Source: Bacteroidales bacterium (lineage in GTDB: Bacteria > Bacteroidota > Bacteroidia > Bacteroidales > FEN-979). Taken from it: DNA of 64,000 nucleotides. Location: the NCBI GenBank assembly GCA_025355465.1, contig JANXZO010000034.1, forward strand, positions 49,581 through 113,580, read 5' to 3'. A model generated the notes under the pieces. It saw only the letters and a program-made list of their open reading frames with translations. It searched no databases and was not told the origin of the DNA. Positions 27,875-35,152 of this stretch are shown in pieces. Numbering within the stretch: the first letter of the stretch is position 1; the number at the start of each line of letters is the position of its first letter. Both the position numbers and the translations under genes were made by a program.

Positions 27875-29026
27875 ATGATCATCCACCTCGACCTCGATAC
27901 CTTCTTCGTCTCTGTAGAGCGCCTGCTGCGCCCCGACCTTGTGGGGAAGCCGGTGATTATCGGAGGCACCTCCGACCGGGGGGTGGTGTCAAGCTGCAGC
28001 TACGAGGCGCGAAAATTCGGTGTTCATTCGGCCATGCCCATGAAGATGGCGCGGGCGCTGTGCGGCGATGCCATCCTGGTGAGGGGCGACATGGAGCGCT
28101 ATTCTAAATATTCCGGTACGGTTACGGATATCATCGCCGAAAAGGCTCCGGTTTATGAGAAGGCTTCCATCGATGAACATTATATCGATGTGACCGGGAT
28201 GGACCGTTTTTTCGGGTTGCAGAAATGGAGCCACGAACTGCGCGAAAGCATTATTAAAAATACGGGACTGCCCATCTCTTTCGGACTTTCGGTAAACAAG
28301 ACCGTGTCGAAGATCGCCACGGGCGAGGCAAAACCCAACGGGGAGCTCTTCGTGGAGCGCGATTCGGTGCAGCCCTTTCTTTCGCCGCTCTCCATCCGTA
28401 AGATCCCGGGAATAGGGGATAAGAGCTACCGCCTTCTCCGGTCAATGGGGGTGGTCACGATTGATACGCTGAGCCACGTGCCTGTCGATATGCTCGAGCG
28501 GGTGATGGGGAAGAACGGCATCGTGGTCTGGGAGAAAGCCAACGGCATCGACCGGACTCCTGTTTACCCGTACCATGAAGCCAAATCAGTCAGTACCGAG
28601 AATACATTTGAACAGGACAGCATCGACATCGTCAGGATGAAGGAGGTCCTGGTGAAGATGGTAGAAAAGATATCCTTTGAGCTACGCGACAAACAGAAGC
28701 TCACCTCGTGCATCACGGTAAAGATCCGCTATTCGAACTTCGACACCCACACGCTGCAGCAGCAAGTTCCCTACACTGCGTTCGACCACCAGCTTATCCC
28801 GGTGGTGAAAAACCTCTTCGACCGTATTTATCAGCGCCGCATGCTCATTCGCCTCATTGGCGTGCGCTTCAGCGGACTTATTTCCGGAAATCCCCAGCTG
28901 AACATGTTCGACGATAATGTGGAGATGGTGAACCTGTACCAGGCGCTCGACAGAATCCGCCGGAAGTACGGGCAGAAGAGCGTGAGACGAGGGGTGGCTG
29001 TTAAAAATAGCGAAATAGCGAAATAG
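27875..29026 (+). CDS. dinB: Y-family DNA polymerase IV
   Basis: Error-prone translesion polymerase, 383 aa. The catalytic acidic residues lie in HLDLDTFFVSVE and in KASIDEHYIDVTG, where DinB usually has SIDEAYLD. The helix-hairpin-helix thumb region (RKIPGIGDKSYRLLRSMG) and the little-finger domain follow. A clamp-binding QLNMF motif is present near residue 346. The last codons run through a tandem 9-bp repeat (29006-29041). It sits between an S24 repressor and a DnaE-type polymerase, an arrangement like the ImuB/DnaE2 mutagenesis cassettes, although this protein looks like an active polymerase rather than a catalytically dead ImuB. Confidence 0.94.
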   Translation: MIIHLDLDTFFVSVERLLRPDLVGKPVIIGGTSDRGVVSSCSYEARKFGVHSAMPMKMARALCGDAILVRGDMERYSKYSGTVTDIIAEKAPVYEKASIDEHYIDVTGMDRFFGLQKWSHELRESIIKNTGLPISFGLSVNKTVSKIATGEAKPNGELFVERDSVQPFLSPLSIRKIPGIGDKSYRLLRSMGVVTIDTLSHVPVDMLERVMGKNGIVVWEKANGIDRTPVYPYHEAKSVSTENTFEQDSIDIVRMKEVLVKMVEKISFELRDKQKLTSCITVKIRYSNFDTHTLQQQVPYTAFDHQLIPVVKNLFDRIYQRRMLIRLIGVRFSGLISGNPQLNMFDDNVEMVNLYQALDRIRRKYGQKSVRRGVAVKNSEIAK

Positions 29027-29041
29027 CGAAATGGTAAAATG
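29006..29041. repeat. Tandem 9-bp repeat overlapping the dinB stop
   Basis: Units of the type GAAATAGC followed by G, drifting to AAATGGTA. Three or more units cover the last codons and stop of dinB. Related AAATGGTG/CATTTCACC units occur at 27334, 27834 and 30249. Confidence 0.7.
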
Positions 29042-29095
29042 GGTTGGGAGGGAAAGGGTTAACAATCATTTAATTTTCAATAAAAATAATTTTCG

Positions 29096-29103
29096 TAAAT
29101 TTG
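29096..29103 (+). promoter_or_regulatory. -7 box upstream of the CBM48-like gene
   Basis: TAAATTTG matches TAnnTTTG and lies 31 bp before the start codon at 29135. No clear TTG at the normal -33 position. Confidence 0.4.
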
Positions 29104-29134
29104 CGATTATTTTGTCTAATTAAAAATTACAGAA

Positions 29135-29440
29135 ATGAGTATCGAAAAGAAATTCTTAAAAGCAAAACCAGTTTCCAAAGTGAAATTTTCTCTCTCCGGA
29201 GATCAGTATAACGCAGCATCCTCCATCCTCCTGGTTGGAGATTTTAATCATTGGCAGGTAGGTGAAACGCCGCTTAAGAAAGCCAAGACCGGCGTATGGT
29301 CGGTAACGCTCGACCTGCCAACAGGCAACATCTACCAGTTCAGATACCTGATCGATGGTACTTCCTGGGAGAATGATCCTGAAGCCGATCGTTATACCCC
29401 GAGCGGACTGGGATCCGAGAACTCCGTGATCGAATTATAA
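29135..29440 (+). CDS. CBM48 / isoamylase early-set domain protein
   Basis: 101 aa, a single early-set immunoglobulin-like domain: ILLVGDFNHWQVGETPLKKAKTGVWSVTLDLPTG, then YQFRYLIDGTSWENDPEADRYTPSGLGSEN. These are the typical GDFNxW and FRYxxDGxxWxxDP patterns of glycogen-binding CBM48/AMPK-beta domains. It is a free-standing domain with no enzyme attached, presumably binding alpha-glucan or acting as a regulatory module. It lies between dinB and the IS200-like element and is probably older than the invasion. Confidence 0.88.
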   Translation: MSIEKKFLKAKPVSKVKFSLSGDQYNAASSILLVGDFNHWQVGETPLKKAKTGVWSVTLDLPTGNIYQFRYLIDGTSWENDPEADRYTPSGLGSENSVIEL

Positions 29441-29600
29441 TCTCAATCTGTAAATCTTCTTCAAACATTCCACTTCACGATTAAAACTTGGCTCCACCCG
29501 GAGATTCATCCATAATCTCAGCGGCTTTTCAGCTACCGGCCGGTTATCGATAAAATCTGGAATGATCAATCAGTTTCTTTCGGAATCTAATCTCTTTAGG

Positions 29601-30125
29601 GGTTAGTTCCCCGCCGCTTGCGGCGTAAATATTTTAACTTTGTATTTATGGGCAATAGCGAATACATACATAAATCGCATAATGTAAGCGTACTGTTGTA
29701 TCACTTTGTATGTCCTGCCAAATATCGCAAGGTTGTATTCAGCAAGGCGGTTGATCAAACCCTGAAAGAGATCTGTTTTGAGATTGAAAAGAGATACGAG
29801 GTTCATTTTCTTGAGATTGGCACAGACAAAGATCATGTTCATTTTTTGGTTCAGTCTGTACCCAGGAAGAGTGCAAATGAGATCATTACTTTGGTGAAGA
29901 GCCTCACGGCTCGTGAGATATTTCGAAAGCACCCTGAAGTGAAAAAGAAACTTTGGGGAGGTGAATTTTGGACGGATGGCTATTTTGTGAACACGGTCAG
30001 CAAGTTTGGTGATGAAACGAGTATAACGAATTACGTTCGTGATCAGGGTCGAGAAAGGGAATACACCATTTTGCACAGCAGTAAACAGTTAGCCTTGTTC
30101 TAGGATACCCCGCTGCTTGCGGTTG
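29601..30125 (+). mobile_element. IS200/IS605-family element (tnpA only)
   Basis: The transposase gene is bracketed by small GC-rich hairpins: CGCCGC-TT-GCGGCG at 29612-29625 on the left and CCGC-TGCTT-GCGG at 30110-30122 on the right, as expected for Y1-transposase elements, which use subterminal hairpins rather than terminal inverted repeats. No tnpB is present. Exact ends are estimated. Confidence 0.75.
29648..30103 (+). CDS. tnpA: IS200-type Y1 transposase TnpA
   Basis: Start chosen at 29648 (MGNSEYIHKSHNV), giving 151 aa, normal for the family. It has the HUH motif (DKDHVHFLV) and the catalytic tyrosine late in the protein (WTDGYFVNTVSKFG). Strands at the start (VSVLLYHFVCPAKYRK) are typical. 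A TAACTTTG -7 box (29635-29642) ends only 5 bp before the ATG, so the mRNA may be nearly leaderless. The element separates dinB from dnaE. Confidence 0.93.
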   Translation: MGNSEYIHKSHNVSVLLYHFVCPAKYRKVVFSKAVDQTLKEICFEIEKRYEVHFLEIGTDKDHVHFLVQSVPRKSANEIITLVKSLTAREIFRKHPEVKKKLWGGEFWTDGYFVNTVSKFGDETSITNYVRDQGREREYTILHSSKQLALF

Positions 30126-30207
30126 AACTGTCCCATCTGCACCGCACGGAATGGTGACGATTGCGCCTTTGTTTTTTTTGCCGCAACAAAATAAATGATT
30201 ATATTGT

Positions 30208-30246
30208 AATCGCGATAATGATCAAAAATTGATCATTATCGCGATT
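30208..30246. repeat. Perfect 17-bp inverted repeat before the DnaE-type gene
   Basis: AATCGCGATAATGATCA (30208-30224) and its exact complement (30230-30246) with a 5-nt AAAAT loop, ending 36 bp before the start codon at 30282. There is no T-run, so it is more like an operator or REP-type repeat than a terminator. Each arm also contains a TGATCA-type palindrome. Confidence 0.85.
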
Positions 30247-30248
30247 TT

Positions 30249-30280
30249 GCATTTCACCATTTCACCATTTCACCATTTCT
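30249..30280. repeat. Tandem CATTTCACC repeat abutting the dnaE start
   Basis: Three tandem copies of the 9-bp unit CATTTCACC end directly at the start codon of the polymerase gene. The same unit in reverse (AAATGGTGA) builds the inverted repeats at 27334 and 27834. Confidence 0.75.
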
Positions 30281-30281
30281 C

Positions 30282-33200
30282 ATGCACCTCTCCTGTCACT
30301 CATACTACTCCCTGCGGTACGGAACTCTCTCCATCGAGAATCTTGTGGAGGAGGCGGTGCGTGCGAATGCTTCCACGTTGGCGCTCACCGATATCAACAA
30401 CTCCACCGGCATCATGGATTTTGTGGCAGCGTGCCGTGAGAAAGGTATTAAACCCATCGCGGGGATTGAGTTCCGGTGCGACGATCGGCTTCTGTTTACC
30501 GGCTTTGCAAAGAACAACGACGGGTTCCGAGAGCTGAATGAATTTCTGAGCCACCACAATATCAACAACCTTCCTTTGCCCGACAGGGCGCCGGAGATGG
30601 AAAATGTGTTTGTGGTGTATCCGTTTACCTCACCCCCCGGCCCCCTCTCCTTAAGGAGAGGGGGTGCCGCAGGCGGGGGTGAGGTGCTGATCGGAATACG
30701 TCCCTCCGACCTCAACCCGCTGATGCTCTCCCGTCGCCGTGATCTCATTCCCCGGATGGTGCTCATGACCCCGGTAACATTCAGGAATGCGAAGGAGTAT
30801 GAACTTCATTGCAACTTCAGGGCAGTCGACCACAACGTGCTGCTGAGCCGGCTTGAGCCGCACCAGGTGGCCGCTTCCGATGAGATCATGCGGCCGGTTG
30901 ATGAGTTGAATGAGATATGTCGTGATTTTCCCGAAATCGTTCGAAACACGGAGAAATTGATGGATGCCTGCTCGATCGACTTCGACTTCAAGGCTTGCAA
31001 GAACAAGAAAACTTTCACCGGAAACCGCTACGACGACCTGATCCTCCTGGAAAAACTGGCGCTCGACGGGGTACAGTACCGCTATGGAAAGGGGAACGGT
31101 GAGGCGATGCGGCGCGTCAGGCATGAGTTGGGCATTATCGACCGGATGGGTTTTTCTTCCTATTTTCTCATCGCCTGGGACATCATCCGCTATTCGCTAT
31201 CGCGCGGCTTTTACCATGTGGGGCGGGGGAGTGGGGCAAACAGCATTGTGGCTTACTGCCTTCGCATCACCGACGTCGATCCCATCGAGCTGGACCTCTA
31301 CTTCGAGCGCTTTATCAACCCCAAACGCACGTCACCACCCGACTTCGATATCGATTATTCGTGGAAAGAGCGCGACGAAGTGCTCGACTACATATTTAAA
31401 AGGTATGGCCATGAACACACTGCCTTGCTTGGCGCCATGTCAACTTTCCGCGATAAATCGATCTACCGCGAACTGGGCAAGGTACATGGCTTGCCAAAAG
31501 GTGAGATCGACGCTTTCCTGAAGCACCCGGAGGAGGCTATCCATAAGAATCACATCATCCGGAAAATAAGCGAACTTGGGGAGATGATGGCCGATTTTCC
31601 CAACATCCGCAGCATTCATGCCGGTGGGGTGTTGATATCCGAAGAGCCCATCACCTGTTATTCGGCACTCGACATGCCCCCGAAGGGCTTTCCCACCACG
31701 CAGTTTGACATGTATGTGGCCGAAGATGCCGGTTTCGAAAAGCTCGACATTCTGAGTCAGCGCGGCATCGGGCATATCTATGAGGCGGCTGAGATCGTGA
31801 AAAGGAATCAGGGGATCAGCGTGGATGTGCACAATGTGAAAGCCTTCAAGGAGGATGAAAAGGTGAAAGTGCAGCTGCGCAATGCCCATACCATCGGCTG
31901 TTTTTATGTGGAGAGTCCGGCCATGCGTGGATTGCTGAAGAAGCTGCACTGCGACAACTACCGTACACTGGTGGCGGCAAGTTCCATCATTCGACCGGGA
32001 GTGGCGCGGTCGGGAATGATGAAAGAGTATATTCAGCGTTTTCATCATCCGGGTGAGTTTAAATACCTGCATCCTGTCATGGAGGAGCAGTTGAAGGAGA
32101 CTTTCGGAGTGATGGTATATCAGGAGGATGTGCTCAAGATTTGTCACCACTTTGCCGGCCTCGACCTGGCCGATGCAGATGTGATCCGCCGTGCCATGAG
32201 CGGAAAGTACCGGTCGAAAAAAGAGCTGCAGCGCATCATCGACAAGTTTTTCGAGAACTGCCGTAATGCTGGCTATCCCGAAGATGTGACCAAAGAGGTG
32301 TGGCGGCAGATCGAATCGTTTGCCGGCTACTCGTTTTCCAAGGCCCATTCGGCTTCCTACGCAGTGGAGAGCTACCAGAGCCTCTATCTGAAGGCGCACT
32401 ATCCGCTTGAATTCATCACCGGGGTTATCAATAACTTCGGAGGCTTTTACTCCTCATGGGTCTATTTCAACGAAGCGAAGATCTCCGGGGGCAACCTCCA
32501 TGTGCCTTGCGTCAATAACAGCGAGTACAAAACAAGCATCAGGGGAAAGGATATTTACCTGGGATTCATTCACGTAGCCGGATTGGAGACATCAGTGGGA
32601 AGGGCGATTTGCGATTTACGATCTACGATTTCCGATTCATCACCCACCACTGCAGCCCCACCCCCGACCCCTCCCCAGTCGGGGAGGGGAGAGCGTCCTT
32701 ACACCGGCCTGGAGGATTTTATTGCGCGTGTTCCGGTCACCCTCGATCAGCTCATCATCCTGATCCGGGTGGGAGCGTTTCGTTTTACCGGCAAACCCAA
32801 GGCCACGCTGCTGTGGGAGGCGCATATGCTGCTTGGGAAAAATGGCGAAATCCGTCCAGTCATAAATCAGGTTTTATTCCCGGCCCCGGTCAGAAAATTC
32901 GTGCTTCCTGCATTGGAGCAAAACCTTTTGTCGGATGTGTATGATGAGATCGAACTGCTGGGGTTTCCGATCACCCATACCTATTTCGACCTGCTGCATA
33001 CGAAGTTCCGGGGCGATATACTTTCGCATGAGATGCCGGCCCATGTTGGGAAAACGGTTCGTATGCTGGGCTTGCTGGTGACCATCAAATATGTACGCAC
33101 CAGCAAGCGGGAGTGGATGCACTTCGGGACCTTCATCGATGTGAATGGCAGGTTTTACGATACGGTGCATTTCCCGAAGGCGGTGACAGAATATCCCTTC

Positions 33201-33314
33201 CGTGGCGACGGGGTTTATCTGGTAAAAGGAAAAATTGTGGAGGAGTTCGGCTTTCCAAGCATGAATGTGGAGAAGATGGCGAAGATGCCGCTGAAAGGCG
33301 ACCCGCGGGGATAG
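30282..33314 (+). CDS. DnaE-type DNA polymerase III alpha subunit (error-prone DnaE2-like)
   Basis: 1010 aa, shorter than replicative DnaE. An N-terminal PHP domain (MHLSCHSYYSLRYGTLS) is followed by the palm with the acidic pair in PPDFDIDYSW, plus HVGRGSGANSIVAYCL, SIHAGGVLIS and YSFSKAHSASYAVESYQSLYLKA. A helix-hairpin-helix and an OB domain come last; the C-terminal tau-binding part of replicative DnaE is missing. The PHP motif normally read as TDH is TDIN here, so its metal site may be inactive. Two repeat-derived insertions lie in frame near residues 116-135 and 777-805. Length, context and the missing tail point to a damage-tolerance polymerase. Confidence 0.88.
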   Translation: MHLSCHSYYSLRYGTLSIENLVEEAVRANASTLALTDINNSTGIMDFVAACREKGIKPIAGIEFRCDDRLLFTGFAKNNDGFRELNEFLSHHNINNLPLPDRAPEMENVFVVYPFTSPPGPLSLRRGGAAGGGEVLIGIRPSDLNPLMLSRRRDLIPRMVLMTPVTFRNAKEYELHCNFRAVDHNVLLSRLEPHQVAASDEIMRPVDELNEICRDFPEIVRNTEKLMDACSIDFDFKACKNKKTFTGNRYDDLILLEKLALDGVQYRYGKGNGEAMRRVRHELGIIDRMGFSSYFLIAWDIIRYSLSRGFYHVGRGSGANSIVAYCLRITDVDPIELDLYFERFINPKRTSPPDFDIDYSWKERDEVLDYIFKRYGHEHTALLGAMSTFRDKSIYRELGKVHGLPKGEIDAFLKHPEEAIHKNHIIRKISELGEMMADFPNIRSIHAGGVLISEEPITCYSALDMPPKGFPTTQFDMYVAEDAGFEKLDILSQRGIGHIYEAAEIVKRNQGISVDVHNVKAFKEDEKVKVQLRNAHTIGCFYVESPAMRGLLKKLHCDNYRTLVAASSIIRPGVARSGMMKEYIQRFHHPGEFKYLHPVMEEQLKETFGVMVYQEDVLKICHHFAGLDLADADVIRRAMSGKYRSKKELQRIIDKFFENCRNAGYPEDVTKEVWRQIESFAGYSFSKAHSASYAVESYQSLYLKAHYPLEFITGVINNFGGFYSSWVYFNEAKISGGNLHVPCVNNSEYKTSIRGKDIYLGFIHVAGLETSVGRAICDLRSTISDSSPTTAAPPPTPPQSGRGERPYTGLEDFIARVPVTLDQLIILIRVGAFRFTGKPKATLLWEAHMLLGKNGEIRPVINQVLFPAPVRKFVLPALEQNLLSDVYDEIELLGFPITHTYFDLLHTKFRGDILSHEMPAHVGKTVRMLGLLVTIKYVRTSKREWMHFGTFIDVNGRFYDTVHFPKAVTEYPFRGDGVYLVKGKIVEEFGFPSMNVEKMAKMPLKGDPRG
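30627..30685. repeat. Palindromic repeat inserted inside dnaE (1)
   Basis: An outer 11-bp stem (ACCTCACCCCC / GGGGGTGAGGT) surrounds a perfect 24-bp palindrome at 30641-30664 centred on TTAA. It is read in frame as a Pro/Gly/Arg-rich stretch (SPPGPLSLRRGGAAGGG). It resembles intergenic palindromic repeats, not polymerase sequence. Confidence 0.85.
32606..32695. repeat. Repeat-derived insertion inside dnaE (2)
   Basis: Several TTTACGATC/GATTTCCGATT-like short tandem units (32606-32640), then CCCCTCCCC / GGGGAGGGG (32668-32676 and 32681-32689, 4-nt loop). The latter is the same type as the repeats at 3671 and 5114. Read in frame as a Ser/Thr/Pro-rich segment (TTAAPPPTPPQSGRGE). Confidence 0.8.
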
Positions 33315-33320
33315 ACGTTT

Positions 33321-33650
33321 CTACTTTACATTCAGGATGTCATCCAGTCCGGCGATTTTGAAAGTCTTCTTGAGAAACGGGTCGCAATTGACGATGCAAA
33401 AATTTCCCGGAGGTAACTGTTTTCCAGTACTGACACAGATCCGGATGAATGAAGATGCAATATAGTTCACCCCCGACATGTCGAAAATAATGTTACCGTT
33501 GACAAGGATAGCCGGATCGATGCTGTCTTTTAAAGATTGAATCTTGTCGTTTATCTCGGTTGCCATTACCGCACTAACATTGGTGTCAAGGTGTCCGGTG
33601 AATGCACAGGTCAGTATTTTTCCTGTTTCATTGTATTCGAATGTTAACAT
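33321..33650 (-). CDS. STAS-domain (anti-sigma-factor antagonist-like) protein
   Basis: Start chosen at 33650 (MLTFEYNETGKILTCAF), 109 aa. Pattern of a single STAS domain: a strand, FTGHLDTN, NIIFDMSGVNYIASSFIRICVS (normally DLSxxxxIDSSGL) and a C-terminal helix (LKKTFKIAGLDDIL). The serine phosphorylated in SpoIIAA-like proteins aligns with the SS pair. Such proteins relay partner-switching signals. It ends the unit after the acylating aldehyde dehydrogenase, 10 bp apart on the same strand. Confidence 0.78.
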   Translation of the reverse strand: MLTFEYNETGKILTCAFTGHLDTNVSAVMATEINDKIQSLKDSIDPAILVNGNIIFDMSGVNYIASSFIRICVSTGKQLPPGNFCIVNCDPFLKKTFKIAGLDDILNVK

Positions 33651-33660
33651 GATATGGTTT

Positions 33661-35094
33661 TTAGTGGTTTTTATGATACTCTTTGAAAAGAACCGTTTCA
33701 TCGCAGCTTTCGTCGAAGTATTTGGCATGATCGGCATCCATAAACTTGTGATTCAGCCTTCTGCGGCATACCCGCTGAATGTTTATCAGATGCCTGGCAG
33801 AGATGTTCTCGGTGGTGATATTTTTCCCGCCGGTTCCGCAACCCAGTGTCAGCGAAGGTGTCAAGAGATTAAAGGTTCCTCCTACGGCACCCTGAGAAGT
33901 TGGTGTATTGACCACAATACGCCCGGCATTGATCAGCTGTGAAAACTCCATGATCAGCTTTTCATCATTGGCATAAATTCCGGCGCTGTGTCCGATGCCA
34001 CCCAGATAATTCAGATCGATGCACAGGTTTATGGCTGCATTGTGATCCTTGGCGGCATAAAATGCCAGGATCGGTGCCAGTACTTCGTGCGACAGCGGAT
34101 ATTTTTTCCCCACTCCGTCGAGTTTGGCAAGCAGTATTTTCGTCCCTTCCGGGATTGTGATGCCTGCTTTCTGCGCAATAACAGCAGCCGATTGTCCGAC
34201 GATAAACGGACTCATCGACATGGTCTCCTGCACTACCGCTATCTTTTCAACCTTTTTAATCTCTTCCGGTGTGAGAAAGTAACAGTGCTGCTTTTCAAAT
34301 TCTTCCCGGACTGTTTGTTCAATCTTTTCTTCCACAATAATAGACTGCTCACTGGCACAAATGGTTCCGTTGTCGAACGATTTTGAGGAGATGATACTGC
34401 TTACTGCAAAAGGGATATCCGCGGTTTCATCGATAAAGACAGGCACGTTGCCCGGACCTACTCCGATGGCAGGGTTTCCGGAACTGTAAGCGGCCTTTAC
34501 GAGACCAGTGCCTCCTGTGGCAAGGATCAGTGCAATTTTCGGATGGGCCATCACCATCTGGGTGAAATCACGTGAACCGGCCGGTATCACCTGGATGCAA
34601 TCTTCGGGTGCACCTGCAGCCAAAGCCGCTTCATACATGATCCTGGCCGCTTCAGCAGTACATTTTGCCGCTCCCCGGTGCGCACTGATGATGATCGGAT
34701 TTCTCGTTTTGAGGCAGATCAGGATTTTGTACATCGCTGTAGAGGTGGGGTTGGTCACAGGGGTAACTGCGAAGATTGGCCCCAGTGGCTGCGCTATCTC
34801 CGTAATTCCGGTTACCGGATCATTGGAGATCAAGCCAACGGTCCTTTCATTTTTAATGCTTTCGTAAACCAATTGGGTTCCGATTACATTTTTCCACATT
34901 TTATGCTCCCAGATGCCGATACCGGTCTCTTCCACCGCCATTTTCGCCAGGCGGATCCTGGCATTCAATCCGGCTTTATAGGCCGCTTCGACGATCCTGT
35001 CAGTCAATGCCTGATCAAATTGCTGAAATTCAGCCGCTGCAAATATTGCCTTGTCAAGGATGATGTCTGCTTTCTCAATTAAAGAATCTGCCAT
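33661..35094 (-). CDS. CoA-acylating aldehyde dehydrogenase (acetaldehyde dehydrogenase type)
   Basis: Converts acyl-CoA (probably acetyl-CoA) and NADH to aldehyde, or the reverse. The 477-aa protein corresponds to the N-terminal half of AdhE and to EutE/PduP relatives. The catalytic cysteine is in FDNGTICASEQS; other family stretches are PVTNPTSTAMYKILICLKTRNPI, ILATGGTGLVKAAYSSG and GVGPGNVPVFID. There are no microcompartment genes or N-terminal encapsulation peptide nearby. With the aldehyde dehydrogenase at 3725 it is the second aldehyde enzyme in the window, but they are far apart. Confidence 0.93.
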   Translation of the reverse strand: MADSLIEKADIILDKAIFAAAEFQQFDQALTDRIVEAAYKAGLNARIRLAKMAVEETGIGIWEHKMWKNVIGTQLVYESIKNERTVGLISNDPVTGITEIAQPLGPIFAVTPVTNPTSTAMYKILICLKTRNPIIISAHRGAAKCTAEAARIMYEAALAAGAPEDCIQVIPAGSRDFTQMVMAHPKIALILATGGTGLVKAAYSSGNPAIGVGPGNVPVFIDETADIPFAVSSIISSKSFDNGTICASEQSIIVEEKIEQTVREEFEKQHCYFLTPEEIKKVEKIAVVQETMSMSPFIVGQSAAVIAQKAGITIPEGTKILLAKLDGVGKKYPLSHEVLAPILAFYAAKDHNAAINLCIDLNYLGGIGHSAGIYANDEKLIMEFSQLINAGRIVVNTPTSQGAVGGTFNLLTPSLTLGCGTGGKNITTENISARHLINIQRVCRRRLNHKFMDADHAKYFDESCDETVLFKEYHKNH

Positions 35095-35152
35095 ATGTCT
35101 AGCCTTTAAACAAATATATTGTCAATTGTCTTACCAACAAAAAAATATTTCA

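Noticed and set aside
29441..29600. Minus-strand stub reading EKPLRLWMNLRVEPSFNREV...
   Set aside because: It reads like the end of a protein, but it is short, has no upstream continuation and I could not place it in a family, so it is not called as a gene.
31440..32399. 319-codon minus-strand frame over dnaE
   Set aside because: Antisense of conserved polymerase motifs.
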